Assembly: GCF_029946515.1 (NCBI RefSeq)
Contig: NZ_JARZHH010000051.1
Coordinates: 1-64,000, forward strand
Length of the DNA stretch: 64,000 nucleotides
Direction: 5' to 3'
DNA from: Polyangium sp. 6x1
GTDB lineage: Bacteria; Myxococcota_A; Polyangia; Polyangiales; Polyangiaceae
In this document: one piece after another, positions 46,939 through 56,829 of the stretch
Layout of the letters: each line of letters opens with the position of its first letter
How positions within the stretch are numbered: position 1 is the first letter of the stretch
The notes under the pieces: model-generated
What the model was told of the DNA's origin: nothing
What the model saw: the letters and a program-made list of their open reading frames with translations, nothing else
Databases searched by the model: none
Made by a program: the position numbers and the translations under genes

Positions 46939-47100
46939 AGCATCGAACAGTTCGATGCTCTGGAAGATCGCGAAGCGATCTTCCCTCGGGGGGTGAATCG
47001 GCCGGGCTTCGCCTGGCCGAGAGGGGGACGCGAGGCGTCCCCCTCGGGACGAACGAGCCACGAACATCGAGCGGTTGTCGAACCGATCGATGTTCGTGGC
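46937..47100. repeat. Train of five hairpins between convergent genes
   Basis: Five inverted repeats follow one another. They are 46937-46961 (11-bp stem, loop CAG), 46962-46984 (10-bp stem, loop GAA), 46999-47019 (9-bp stem with one G-T pair), 47021-47045 (11-bp stem, loop GAG) and 47057-47100 (14-bp outer stem with an inner CGGTT/AACCG stem). The first overlaps the stop codon of the Cys-rich lipoprotein gene, and the last ends 4 bp before the end of the convergent TldE gene. It may be a bidirectional terminator. Confidence 0.92.
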
Positions 47101-47103
47101 GGC

Positions 47104-48432
47104 TCAGGTCCCCGCGACCTGCATGCCTTCGAAGACGAGCGTCGGGGCGCGGCCCGACGAATGGACGAAGGGATCATTGCCGACGGCGACGAGGCGCTTC
47201 CACACGTCGATGTGGCGGCCGGCGATGTTCATCTCGGCGATCGGCTCGGCGATCTTTCCTCCGCGGATCACGAAGCCCTGCACGCCGAGCGAGAAATCGC
47301 CGGTCGCGTCGTTCGAGTTTCCGCCGAGGAACGACGTGACGAGCAAACCCTCTTTCACGTCGAGCGCGAGCGCGGCCTGCGTCTTGCTCCCGAGCTTCCA
47401 GGTGAGGTTCGTCGAGCTGCCCGTGGTCGGCGCCATGCCGAGCTTCTTGCCGTAATACGTGTCGATGTAAGGGTTCTTGAGGACGCCCTTTTCAAAAATG
47501 GGCATCCGCCGCGCGGCCAGGCCCTCGTTATCGAACGGCCGCGTGCCGAGCCCCTTCGGCAGGAGCGGCTCGTCCGCGAAATCGAGTTTGTCGCTGCCGA
47601 ACGGTTTGCCCACGAGCCCTTCGAGGAACGAGCGCTTCTGCTGCAGCGCGGCCCCGGTGAGCGGGCGGAGCAAGTAACTCACGAAGCGCCCCGCGGCGCG
47701 GTTGTCGATGAGCACCGTCATCACGGCCGACGGGGCCTTCTTGGCGCCCCGCCGTCCGAGCGCCCGCTCCGTCGCGCGGCGCCCCACGGCGGCCGCGTCG
47801 GGCAGGTCCGCGTACATCCGTACATAGCCGTAGTCGCCCTCCTCGGGCCGACGCCCGTCGTCGTCCTTGATGCTCACGTCGGCCGAGATCGAGAACTCCG
47901 TGCCCGCGAAGCTCGCTTCGAGCCCATTCGAATGCACCTGCGTCGTCTGGTTCCACGAATGGTAGCCGTTCGTGCTGACGCTCAGGATCGCCTCGCTCCC
48001 CTTGACGGACCGCGCCGCCTCCTCCGTGGCCTGCGCCGTGCGGCGCAGGTCGAGCGCGGTGATGCTCTCGACCCGCGGATCGGCGATCGAGAGGTCTTCC
48101 GGCGCCGTCTTCGCATACAGCGCAGGGTCCGGCAGGCTCCGGTTCGGATCCTTCGCCAGCGTCCGCGTGAGGCCGATGGCGTTGTCCAGGAACGACGCGA
48201 GCCCCTCGGGGCGCAGATCACTCGTCGAGCAGACCGAGTACCGCCCGTCGACGAAGAGCCGCACGTCGAGCCCGCGGCTCGTCGCCTCCGTGATCTTCTC
48301 CAGCTTGCCGTCGCGCCACGTCACGTCGACCTCGCGCTTCACGCGCGCGAGGGCCGCGACCTCCGCCGCGCCTTTCTGTTTGGCGAGAGAAACGGCGTTC
48401 CTGGCAATTTCCAGCATGGCTTCGTTCGTCAT
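47104..48432 (-). CDS. TldE/PmbA-type protease subunit
   Basis: The 442-residue protein is the TldE-like partner of TldD. It begins with the helical EIARNAVSLAKQKGAAEV and the VTWRDGKLEKITE strand. The middle has FAGTEFSISADVSIKD, and the C-terminal fold holds TYYGKKLGMAPTTGSS and NDATGDFSLGVQGF. The subunit lacks the HExxH site, as is normal. It supports the metallopeptidase subunit in trimming unfolded peptides. The start is 9 bp past the TldD end and the two are cotranscribed. It has no signal. Confidence 0.88.
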   Translation of the reverse strand: MTNEAMLEIARNAVSLAKQKGAAEVAALARVKREVDVTWRDGKLEKITEATSRGLDVRLFVDGRYSVCSTSDLRPEGLASFLDNAIGLTRTLAKDPNRSLPDPALYAKTAPEDLSIADPRVESITALDLRRTAQATEEAARSVKGSEAILSVSTNGYHSWNQTTQVHSNGLEASFAGTEFSISADVSIKDDDGRRPEEGDYGYVRMYADLPDAAAVGRRATERALGRRGAKKAPSAVMTVLIDNRAAGRFVSYLLRPLTGAALQQKRSFLEGLVGKPFGSDKLDFADEPLLPKGLGTRPFDNEGLAARRMPIFEKGVLKNPYIDTYYGKKLGMAPTTGSSTNLTWKLGSKTQAALALDVKEGLLVTSFLGGNSNDATGDFSLGVQGFVIRGGKIAEPIAEMNIAGRHIDVWKRLVAVGNDPFVHSSGRAPTLVFEGMQVAGT

Positions 48433-48441
48433 GACGCTCCC

Positions 48442-50067
48442 TCAGCCCTTCGCGCTCGCCTTGTCGCCCTGGCCCTTGGTCGGCGCAGAGGGGGTTCCCC
48501 CCTGGCCCCCGACCGTGATCGAGGAGACGCGCACCGTGGGAATGCCCTGCGAAACGGGCACGCTCTGCACGTCCTTGCCGCAGGTCCAGCCGCCCTCGTC
48601 GATGACGAGGTCCTTGCCGACCATGTCGATGCGCTCGAGCACCTTGGGGCCGTTGCCGATGATGTTCACGTCCTTGATCGGCCGCGTGAGCTTGCCGTCC
48701 TCGATGAGGAAGCCGTTCTTCACGTAAAACGTGAAATCGCCGGCGCCGATCTGCACCTGGCCGTTGGAGAAACTCTGGCAGTAGATGCCGCGCTTGACCG
48801 AGGCCACGATCTCGTCGTGCTCGTGCGGCCCGGGCAGCATGTACGTCGCCCGCATGCGCGGCATCGGCGGGTGCTGGTAGCTCTGCCGCCGGCCGTTGCC
48901 CGTGGGCTTCAGGCCGTAGTGTTTCGCCGAGATGGAGTCGTGCATGTACGTCGCGAGGACGCCCCGATCGACGAGCGTCGTCGTGCCCGCGGGGTTGCCC
49001 TCGTCGTCGACGTTGATCGCGCCGCGCGCATAGGGCTGCGCCGCGTCGTCGACGATGTTCACGAACGGTTTGGCGATGGGCTTGCCGATCTTGTCCGCGT
49101 AGATCGAGACGCCCTTGCGATTGAAATCGGCCTCCATGCCGTGGCCGATCGCCTCGTGCAGCAGGATGCCCGACGAGCCGGCCCCGAGCACGACGGGCAT
49201 CTCCCCGGCAGGCGCGGGGACCGCGTCGAAGAGCACGGTCGTCCGCGCGACCGCCTCGCGCACCACGCGGCCCACGGTCTCGGCCGAATAAAAATCGAAC
49301 CCCCGCCGGCCCGCCACGTTGTAGCCGTTCGTCTCCTTGCGGCCGCCTTGCTCGGCGACACACGAGACGTAGAGCGTCGTCATCGGCTGGAAATCCTCGA
49401 CGAGCCTGCCCTGGCTGTCGGCGATGAGGATCGCCCCCGCCTCGTCCATGAACGAGACGCTCACCTTCTTGATGCGGCCATCCGCCTTGAAGACCGCCGC
49501 GTTCACGCCGTCGAGGATCGGGAGCTTCTGCGCGGGCTTGATGCCGTCCCAGGGCACGTCGAGCGCGTACCTCTGCGGCAGGGCCGCCCCGACCGCGAGC
49601 ACCGTCGGCCCGGGCCGCGCCGGCCCGTCCGCGACCGCCGCCGCCGTCTGCGCCGCGCGCTTGATCGCCTCGCGCGTGAGCTCCTCCGTATACGCGTAGC
49701 CCGTCTGATCGCCGCGCACCACGCGCACGCCCACGCCGAGCTCGACGCGCGTGTACGCGCGGTTCACCTCGCCGTCCTCGAGCTGCAATCCATTGGTGAC
49801 GCGGTGCTGGAAGAAGAGGTCCGCGTGATCGGCGCCGCGCGACAGCGCCTCCGCGAGCGCGTCCCGGATCATCCCCTCGTCCACGCCGAACCGGCTGAAA
49901 TACGAGACCCGCGGCGCGTCGGCCGAGGGCACGACTGCGGCCGTGGTGGGTTTTTCGAGCGCCTGCCCCGCGCAGCCGAGCAAGAACCCGCTCGCCGAGG
50001 CGGCCGCGATGCTCGATGCCCCCATCTCGATGAATTGCCGCCGGTTGATGCGAAGATCGTGGCCCAT
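48442..50067 (-). CDS. TldD-type metalloprotease subunit with a Tat-like lipoprotein signal
   Basis: The 541-residue protein starts MGHDLRINRRQFIEMG. This is a twin-arginine motif followed by a hydrophobic stretch and a lipobox-like LLGCAG. The TldD fold follows, with HEAIGH as the zinc site (in SSGILLHEAIGHGMEAD), and NIVDDAAQPYARGAINVDDEG further on. ATG 50067 gives the signal; the frame upstream is unsupported. TldD in E. coli is cytoplasmic. This copy would be folded and then exported, whereas its TldE partner has no signal. Confidence 0.85.
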   Translation of the reverse strand: MGHDLRINRRQFIEMGASSIAAASASGFLLGCAGQALEKPTTAAVVPSADAPRVSYFSRFGVDEGMIRDALAEALSRGADHADLFFQHRVTNGLQLEDGEVNRAYTRVELGVGVRVVRGDQTGYAYTEELTREAIKRAAQTAAAVADGPARPGPTVLAVGAALPQRYALDVPWDGIKPAQKLPILDGVNAAVFKADGRIKKVSVSFMDEAGAILIADSQGRLVEDFQPMTTLYVSCVAEQGGRKETNGYNVAGRRGFDFYSAETVGRVVREAVARTTVLFDAVPAPAGEMPVVLGAGSSGILLHEAIGHGMEADFNRKGVSIYADKIGKPIAKPFVNIVDDAAQPYARGAINVDDEGNPAGTTTLVDRGVLATYMHDSISAKHYGLKPTGNGRRQSYQHPPMPRMRATYMLPGPHEHDEIVASVKRGIYCQSFSNGQVQIGAGDFTFYVKNGFLIEDGKLTRPIKDVNIIGNGPKVLERIDMVGKDLVIDEGGWTCGKDVQSVPVSQGIPTVRVSSITVGGQGGTPSAPTKGQGDKASAKG

Positions 50068-50300
50068 CGTCCGAGCTCCAGGTGAAAGTACGGTCACGAC
50101 GATACACCCACGTCCACAGCCGAGCACGCGGATTCAACAGGCAGCCGGGTTTCGACGGCTCCGTCCGGGTGGTTCGTCCGGGAACTTCGATTCATGACTT
50201 CATGCCGCAGCGCGGCACGGCCTGCCGCTTGCAACCAATGGGTCGCCGTGCTCTACAGCCTCGTACCGTCTAACGAGGTAGACGCTCCGGGACGACGCGT

Positions 50301-52643
50301 GTGAAGGCCGAGCGCGGATTCATCCTGACCCCGACCTACCGGATCCACGACGATCGGACCGAGGTGCACCTTTATGCCGTCCTCGCGTGCGGCGAGCCCG
50401 CGCTGCTCGTGCACGATCAGGAGCGACCGTATTTCTTCGTGCGCGCCCGGGACGAGGCCGTGGCGCGCCGCGTCGCGGGCGAGCGCCTCTCCGAAACGCC
50501 CTTCGTCTCGTTCGCCGGAGATCCCGTCTTGCGAATCGACGCCCCGAACCCCGAGCGCCTCGCCTCGCTGCGCGCTTCGCTCGGCGCGAGCGGCGTGATC
50601 CCGCTCGAAGCGGACGTGCGCTTCGTGCAGCGTTTCCTCGTCGATCACGGCATCCGCGGCGCCTTCTCCGTCGAGGGCCCCTTCGAGCGCCGCCGCGGCG
50701 TGGGGCGCGTCTACGTGAACCCGCGCATCGAGCCGGCCTCGTTCGTCCCGCGCCTCTCCGTGCTCTCGTTCGACATCGAGACGAGCTTCGACGGCGCGCG
50801 CCTCTTCTCCATCGCGTCCGCGGGCCAAGGCGGCGAGCGTGTCTTCCTCGTGCACGATCGCGCCACGACGAACTTCGCCACATACGTAGATATTTTCCCC
50901 GACGAACGCTCCATGCTCGCCGCGTTTTTCGAGCACGTCCAAAAGGCCGACCCCGACGTGCTCACGGGTTGGAGCTTACCCGATTTCGACCTCCCCCAGC
51001 TCGTCACGTTCGCCCGCCGCGCGCGCCTCGCGTGCTCGCTCGGCCGCGCCGCGGGCAACCCCACGATCCGCCGTGATCCCGGCTTCACCCGCGAGGCGCG
51101 CGCGTTCGTCCCCGGCCGTGTCGTGCTCGACGGGCTCGCGCTCGTGCGCGGCGCGTTCGTGCGGCTCGACGACTATCGCCTGGAGACCGCGGCGCGCGCG
51201 ATCCTCGGCCGCGGAAAACTGTTTGGCCCCGAAGGACGTGGCGACGCCATCGAGACGGCCTTTCGCGACGACCCCGCCGCGCTCGCGGCCTACAACCTCG
51301 AAGACGCCCGGCTCGTTCTGGAGATCGTGCAAAAGCTCGGCCTCGTCGAGCTCGCCGTCGAGCGCAGCCTGCTCACGGGCATGCCGCCCGATCGGGTCGG
51401 CTCGCAGATCGCCGCCGTGGACTCGCTCTACCTCGGCGAGGTCCGGAGCCGCGGCCGCGTCGCGCCCTCGGTCGTCCGTGGCGACGATCTCGAAGCGACC
51501 CCACTCGCCGGCGGCCTCGTCCTCGATGGGAAACCCGGGTTTTTCCGGAACGTCCTCGTCTACGACTTCAAGAGCCTGTATCCGAGCCTCATCCGCACCT
51601 TCAACATCGACCCGATGACCTTCGCGGGCGAGGGCAACCTCGGGGATCCGAGCGTCATCCAGGTCCCCGGCGGCGCGACGTTCCGGCGGGACGAGCCGGG
51701 CATCCTGCCCGATCTCGTGGCGCGGCTCGGCGCGGAGCGACAGGAGGCGCGGCGGAGCGGCGACGAGCGGCGCGCGCAGGCCATCAAGATCCTCATGAAC
51801 TCGCTCTACGGCGTGCTCGGATCCCCCGCGTCGCGCCTGTTCTCGCCGCCCGTCGCGAGCGCGATCCCGCTCGCGGGGCAATGGGTGATCCGCGTCGCGG
51901 CCCGCGCCGCCTCGTCGCGCCCGGGACATCGCGTGCTTTATGGCGACACCGACTCGCTCTTCGTCGACGTGGGCGAGCCCGATCCGGAGAAAGCCGCGGC
52001 GTATGCGGACGTGCTCCGCGCGCACATCGCCGCCGAGGTCGATCAGGCGATCGAGCGCTCGTTCTCCGTGCAGAGTCACCTCGACCTCGCATTCGCGAAG
52101 ATGTACGCGCGGTTTTTCCTGCCCGAGATGCGCGGCCGCGCCGAGGGCAGCAAGAAACGGTACGCGGGGCTCGTGTATCGCCCGAGCGGAGACGGCGAGG
52201 TCGAGATCGTCGGCCTCGAAGCGGTCCGTCGCGACACGAGCGCCATCGCGCGCAGGTTCCAGCGCGAGCTTTTGGATCGCGTCTTTCACGATCGCCCCGT
52301 GGAGCCGTTCGTCCTCGCGTTCGTCGAGGACCTCCGGGCGGGCCGTTTCGACGCCGAGCTCGTCTACCGCAAAGCGCTGCGCAAGCCGCTCGAAGCGTAC
52401 ACGAAGACCACGCCGCCTCACGTAAAGGCGGCGCGCAGGCTCGGCGCGGACGCCGGCCGCGTCGTCTCCTACGTGGTCACGAAAAACGGCCCCGAGCCCA
52501 CGAGCGCACGTTCGTCCCCATTGGATCACGAGCATTACGTGGAGCACCAGATCAAGCCGATCGCCGACGCGGTGCTGCGCCTCTCGGGCGGGCGCGATTT
52601 CGACGACGTCACGGGCGCTCGCCGCCAGCTCTCTCTCTTCTGA
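50301..52643 (+). CDS. polB: Family B DNA polymerase II
   Basis: The 780-residue protein has the proofreading exonuclease motif FDIET (Asp158, Glu160) and a second exo site at DVLTGWSLPDFD. The polymerase motifs are DFKSLYPSLI (422-431), KILMNSLYGVLGS and YGDTDS (547-552). It ends QLSLF, a beta-clamp-binding motif. The enzyme is the repair/restart polymerase of the DinA type. GTG 50301 is the start; no other in-frame start would keep the N-terminal fold. It is divergent from the TldD gene with a 233-bp gap. Confidence 0.95.
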   Translation: MKAERGFILTPTYRIHDDRTEVHLYAVLACGEPALLVHDQERPYFFVRARDEAVARRVAGERLSETPFVSFAGDPVLRIDAPNPERLASLRASLGASGVIPLEADVRFVQRFLVDHGIRGAFSVEGPFERRRGVGRVYVNPRIEPASFVPRLSVLSFDIETSFDGARLFSIASAGQGGERVFLVHDRATTNFATYVDIFPDERSMLAAFFEHVQKADPDVLTGWSLPDFDLPQLVTFARRARLACSLGRAAGNPTIRRDPGFTREARAFVPGRVVLDGLALVRGAFVRLDDYRLETAARAILGRGKLFGPEGRGDAIETAFRDDPAALAAYNLEDARLVLEIVQKLGLVELAVERSLLTGMPPDRVGSQIAAVDSLYLGEVRSRGRVAPSVVRGDDLEATPLAGGLVLDGKPGFFRNVLVYDFKSLYPSLIRTFNIDPMTFAGEGNLGDPSVIQVPGGATFRRDEPGILPDLVARLGAERQEARRSGDERRAQAIKILMNSLYGVLGSPASRLFSPPVASAIPLAGQWVIRVAARAASSRPGHRVLYGDTDSLFVDVGEPDPEKAAAYADVLRAHIAAEVDQAIERSFSVQSHLDLAFAKMYARFFLPEMRGRAEGSKKRYAGLVYRPSGDGEVEIVGLEAVRRDTSAIARRFQRELLDRVFHDRPVEPFVLAFVEDLRAGRFDAELVYRKALRKPLEAYTKTTPPHVKAARRLGADAGRVVSYVVTKNGPEPTSARSSPLDHEHYVEHQIKPIADAVLRLSGGRDFDDVTGARRQLSLF

Positions 52644-52690
52644 ATCGCGCCGGGTGACAGGCGCGGGCGCGGAGAGTATCGTGCCGCGCC

Positions 52691-53662
52691 ATGCAATACA
52701 CTCGACTCGGCCGCACGGCCCTCAAGGTCAGCCGACTTTGCCTCGGCACGATGAATTTCGGCCCCCAGACGAGCGAGGAGGACTCGTTCCGCATCATGGA
52801 TCGCGCCCTCGAGCTCGGGATCAACTTCTTCGACACGGCCAACGTGTACGGCTGGAAGAAGGGCGAGGGCTGGACGGAGCAGATCATTGGCCGCTGGTTC
52901 GCCCAGGGAGGCGGGCGCCGCGAGAAGACCGTGATCGCGACGAAGGTCTACGGCGGCATGGGCGACTGGCCGAATACGTCGCGCCTCTCGGCGCTGCACA
53001 TCCGGCAGGCGTGCGAGGAGTCGCTCCAGCGGTTGAAGACCGATCACATCGACCTCTACCAGATGCACCACGTCGATCGCGACGCGCCGTGGGACGAGAT
53101 CTGGCAAGCGATGGACGTCCTCGTCCAGCAGGGCAAGGTGGTCTACGTGGGCTCGTCGAACTTCGCGGGCTGGCACATCGCGCAGGCGAACGAGGCCGCG
53201 AAACGCCGCCATTTCCTGGGGCTCGTCTCCGAGCAGAGCCTCTACAACCTGATCGATCGCACGATCGAGCTCGAAGTGATCCCGGCCTGCCAGAATTACG
53301 GCCTCGGCCTCATCCCGTGGAGCCCGCTCAAGGGCGGCATCCTCGGCGGCGCCCTCAAGAAGGAAAAAGAAGGGCGGCTCGCCACCGATTTCGCGCAGAA
53401 GAACCTCGCCAAATACCGCGAAAAACTCGAGCGGTTCGAGGCGCTCGCGGCCGATCTCGGCAAGCCCGCTGCCGACGTCGGGCTCGCCTGGCTGCTCGCG
53501 CAGCCCGTCGTGACCGGGCCGATCATTGGTCCACGTACGATCGAGCAGCTCGACGGCACGGTGCGCGCGCTCGATCTGAAGCTCGACGAGGCGACCCTGA
53601 AGAAGCTCGACGAGATCTTCCCCGGCCCCGGCGGCGCCGCGCCGGAAGCTTATGCGTGGTGA
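52691..53662 (+). CDS. Aldo/keto reductase
   Basis: The 323-residue protein is an AKR of the YajO/tas-like type. Signatures are GTMNFGPQT, the Asp and Tyr of FFDTANVYGW (catalytic Tyr), the Lys of IATKVYGGMG, and the cofactor-binding IIGPRTIEQLDGTV. It would reduce aldehydes or ketones with NADPH. The substrate is unknown. It lies 47 bp after the polymerase gene on the same strand. Confidence 0.93.
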   Translation: MQYTRLGRTALKVSRLCLGTMNFGPQTSEEDSFRIMDRALELGINFFDTANVYGWKKGEGWTEQIIGRWFAQGGGRREKTVIATKVYGGMGDWPNTSRLSALHIRQACEESLQRLKTDHIDLYQMHHVDRDAPWDEIWQAMDVLVQQGKVVYVGSSNFAGWHIAQANEAAKRRHFLGLVSEQSLYNLIDRTIELEVIPACQNYGLGLIPWSPLKGGILGGALKKEKEGRLATDFAQKNLAKYREKLERFEALAADLGKPAADVGLAWLLAQPVVTGPIIGPRTIEQLDGTVRALDLKLDEATLKKLDEIFPGPGGAAPEAYAW

Positions 53663-53702
53663 CTGACGCTACGGCGGAGCCGGGATCGAGTACGCTCGCC
53701 CC

Positions 53703-55781
53703 GTGACGCTCCGCCGAGCCCTGTCCTTCCTGCTGTTCGTCCTCGCGCTCGTCGTGTGGGCGCCGCGCGCCTTCGCGCACCCATACATGCTCCCCGGCGG
53801 GCGCGAGAAGGATGTGCTCGCGCTCTTCGCCCCGTTCACCCTCGGCAAGGAGATCGACGCGGGGTTTGCGCTCTGGAACGTCTCCATCGAGCAGCAACGG
53901 ATCGTCGTCGGCCTGCGCGAGCCAAAGGGGCGTGAGGCGCGGCTCTCCCTCGTTCATCCGGAAGACACGGCCGCGCGCGCCGAGGCCCCGCGCTCGTCGA
54001 GCTTCGTGGCCTTGCGGGATCCCACGGGTGATCCCGCGGCCGAAAAGGCGGTCACGACGCTGCTCGAAGCCCTCGCGCGAAATGATCACGGCGGCCTCTG
54101 GATCGAGCCGACCCCGAGCTCGAGCAAGTCCGTACGCCCGACCCAGCGGATCGCCACGGCGTTCGCGTCGGGCCAATGGGGGGATCTCGACGGGATCGCC
54201 GTGCTCGCCGCGTTCGTCGTCCTCGCCGCGGTGATCGCGGCGCGGCTCACGCGGGGCGAGCCTCCTTGGATACGCGCGGCGCTCGTCTGCATCATCGTGC
54301 TCGGCGCGGCGACGAGGCTCTGGCTCTCGCCGGTCTCGTTCCTCGGCGCCTGGCCCTGGAGTCGTTTGTGGCCCAACGTGCGCGCGGTGGCCGAGGGGCC
54401 TCTCCTCGAAGCGGCCGCGGCGCGCGCCGGCGGCCCGTTTTACCTGACCGACGTCATCTCCTGGACGAACTTCGGATACGCCGCCGCGATGCCGCTCGTG
54501 CTCTTCGGGCACGCGACGTACCTCCTGCGTGATCCACGCGCCGGCCTCTTCGCCGCGTTCGCCATCGCGTTTTTGCCGCAGCACATCCGCTTTTCGCGCT
54601 GCGAGGACGCATTCGTCCCCTCGCTCGTGATCACCTCGCTCTCGTTCGCGCTCATCCACGCGTGGCTCCGCGACTCGTCGCGCGTCTTCCGGATGGTCGC
54701 GATCGCTTGCCTGCCGGCCGCGCTGTACACGGGCTACCTGCTCCGGCCGCTGAACATCCTGTTCATCGTCGTCTACATGGCCGCCGTCGTCTCGCTGCAC
54801 CCGGAGACCGCGCCGAGGTCGCGGCGCGTGATCGGGGGCCTCGCGATCCTTGGCATGGGCATCGTCGTGTTTCCGACGTTCCTTCGAACGAACGACGCTC
54901 CCGTGCGCGCGGCCCTCCTCGAGCCTCGCTGGCTCCTCGACGTGGGACAGGCGATCCTCGTGCCGCACCTCTTCGTGCTCACCGACCCGCGCGTGACGCC
55001 GCCTTTGCTCTTGGTGCTCGCCGTCGCGGGGGCGATCCTCGGCTATCGGGCGGGCGAACGCAGGCTCGTCGTGTTCCTCCTCGGCTGGCTCGCGATCTTC
55101 ACGATCGCCCATGCCTTCGTCATGGAGCCGACGATGCGCCCGCGATATCACATGCACCTCGTCGTGCCGTTTCTCCTCCTCGGCGCGATCGCGGTGCCGT
55201 GGCTCTGGGAGCGGAGGCGCGCGGGGGTTTTCGTCGCGTGCGGGGCGCTCCTCGCGGCGCCGCTCCTGCATCGCGGTTGGATCGAGGATGTCGGTTTCAC
55301 CGAAATGCGGGAGCACGCGTTCGTGCAGAACGCCCGCGAGATCGTGCCCGAGGGCTGCACGGTGATCGAGTACGTCGGCGCGGACGCGCAGGCGAAGGAC
55401 CTCCGGTTCGCCCGCATGGGCGAGCGCGCGGGCGGGCGGGATCGCGGCCAGGATCGTTATCGTGTCGTCCCCGCGTTCGCCCCGGGGGTGAGCCCCGAAG
55501 GGAAGGTCGATCGGACGCTCGAAGAGGTGCTGCGTGATCCGCCCGCCTGCCTGTACCTCTACGAGGGCCTGCCGTGTTGGTCCGGAAAAGCAGAGGAGGA
55601 GGCTTATGCGGGGACGTGCAGCGATCTCCGGCAAAAGCTCGGCGCGGAGGTCGTGATGCAGGGGGAGGTGCCGCTCGTGATCTACGACCGGCAAAACATG
55701 CCGCCCGGTCGCCGCGACAGCCCGAACGTCACGTTCTGGCTATCGCGAGCGCGCGTGGGGGCGAAGGCGAAAGCGCCGTGA
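53703..55781 (+). CDS. Large polytopic membrane protein, glycosyltransferase-like
   Basis: The 692-residue product has a signal-anchor helix, then an outside domain to about residue 155. About eleven membrane segments follow between 160 and 520, and a C-terminal soluble domain after 530 with CTVIEYVGAD. This order, first helix, loop, many helices and a periplasmic end, is that of GT-C/ArnT- or PMT-type lipid-linked sugar transferases. No clear catalytic Asp/Glu motif in the first loop was confirmed. The start is GTG 53703. It is convergent with MscS, 4 bp apart. Confidence 0.65.
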   Translation: MTLRRALSFLLFVLALVVWAPRAFAHPYMLPGGREKDVLALFAPFTLGKEIDAGFALWNVSIEQQRIVVGLREPKGREARLSLVHPEDTAARAEAPRSSSFVALRDPTGDPAAEKAVTTLLEALARNDHGGLWIEPTPSSSKSVRPTQRIATAFASGQWGDLDGIAVLAAFVVLAAVIAARLTRGEPPWIRAALVCIIVLGAATRLWLSPVSFLGAWPWSRLWPNVRAVAEGPLLEAAAARAGGPFYLTDVISWTNFGYAAAMPLVLFGHATYLLRDPRAGLFAAFAIAFLPQHIRFSRCEDAFVPSLVITSLSFALIHAWLRDSSRVFRMVAIACLPAALYTGYLLRPLNILFIVVYMAAVVSLHPETAPRSRRVIGGLAILGMGIVVFPTFLRTNDAPVRAALLEPRWLLDVGQAILVPHLFVLTDPRVTPPLLLVLAVAGAILGYRAGERRLVVFLLGWLAIFTIAHAFVMEPTMRPRYHMHLVVPFLLLGAIAVPWLWERRRAGVFVACGALLAAPLLHRGWIEDVGFTEMREHAFVQNAREIVPEGCTVIEYVGADAQAKDLRFARMGERAGGRDRGQDRYRVVPAFAPGVSPEGKVDRTLEEVLRDPPACLYLYEGLPCWSGKAEEEAYAGTCSDLRQKLGAEVVMQGEVPLVIYDRQNMPPGRRDSPNVTFWLSRARVGAKAKAP

Positions 55782-55785
55782 GCAA

Positions 55786-56610
55786 TCAGGCCGCGTTCTT
55801 GTTTCCCGTGAGGAGCACGGGGTTCGCGGGTGCGGGGAAGCCGAGCTTGCCGATTTCGTCGTTGATGATCTCGTTCGTCGCGAAGTACACGCCCCAGTAA
55901 TGGTTCGTGTGGCAATACGGCCGCACGGCGAGCACGGGGCCGGCGAGCGTGAACGTGAGCAGCTCGACGTCCGGCGCCGGCGTCTTCGCGACGTTCGGGA
56001 TCGTCTTGAGCTTCTCCTTCAGCACCGCGATGGCCTTGTGCACGTCGGCCTGGCCCGAGAGCTGCGCGACGAGCTCCACACGGCGGTAGGGGTTCTCCGA
56101 GAAGTTCTTGATCGTGTCGCCGAAGATCTTGCCGTTGCCCACGAAGGTCCGGACGTTGTCGGGCGTGTCGATCGCCGTGACGAAGAGGCCAATCGAATGC
56201 ACCGTGCCCTCGACGCCGCCCGCGATCACGTAATCGCCGACCTTGAAGGGACGGAGCACGATCATGAAGACGCCCGACGCGAGGTTCGAGAGCAGGCCCG
56301 ACCACGCGACGCCGATCGCGACGCCCGCCGCCGCGAGCAGGCCGGCGAACGTCGTCGTCTCGATGCCGAAGACGCTGAGCACCGAGAGAATGAGCAGGAT
56401 GTTGAGCAGGACGCCCGCCACCGAGCCCATGTACTTGGTGACCGTGTCGTCGATCTTCCGCGCCCGGAGGCTGCGGTCGAGGATGCCGAGCACCGCGCGG
56501 ACCACGATCCGGCCGACGATCCAGAGGACGATCGCCCCGAGGATCTTCAAGCCCACGTTCATGCCGATCTGAACGGCCAGATCGATGTACTTTTGAATCG
56601 TTTCGTTCAT
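55786..56610 (-). CDS. mscS: MscS-type small mechanosensitive channel
   Basis: The 274-residue protein has three membrane helices in the first 120 residues. The pore-lining third helix contains LLAAAGVAIGVAWSGLLSNLASGVFM. The beta domain follows, with RPFKVGDYVIAGGVEGTVHSIGLF, then the alpha/beta cage end. It opens when membrane tension rises and lets out solutes. GGGGAGA precedes ATG 56610. A GGATACGT word is found 40 bp upstream. Divergent from the XRE-cupin gene. Confidence 0.93.
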   Translation of the reverse strand: MNETIQKYIDLAVQIGMNVGLKILGAIVLWIVGRIVVRAVLGILDRSLRARKIDDTVTKYMGSVAGVLLNILLILSVLSVFGIETTTFAGLLAAAGVAIGVAWSGLLSNLASGVFMIVLRPFKVGDYVIAGGVEGTVHSIGLFVTAIDTPDNVRTFVGNGKIFGDTIKNFSENPYRRVELVAQLSGQADVHKAIAVLKEKLKTIPNVAKTPAPDVELLTFTLAGPVLAVRPYCHTNHYWGVYFATNEIINDEIGKLGFPAPANPVLLTGNKNAA

Positions 56611-56829
56611 GATGGTTCTCCCCGCCAGCAATCCTTGTGCCGGGAACGTATCCGGGGCGACTTGCCTTCACAAGCGCTCGATTTGGATTTGCGAGTGGCC
56701 TCGATCCGAGGCGGCGAGGCATCACCTCGCAACCCGAGGTGATGGCACCTGTCCTCAGGGAACGTCGGCGCGGCTGTCACGTGGTTGGAGCTTGCGCCAA
56801 GGGGTTGGAATCTGCTCTGCTTCCGGCCC

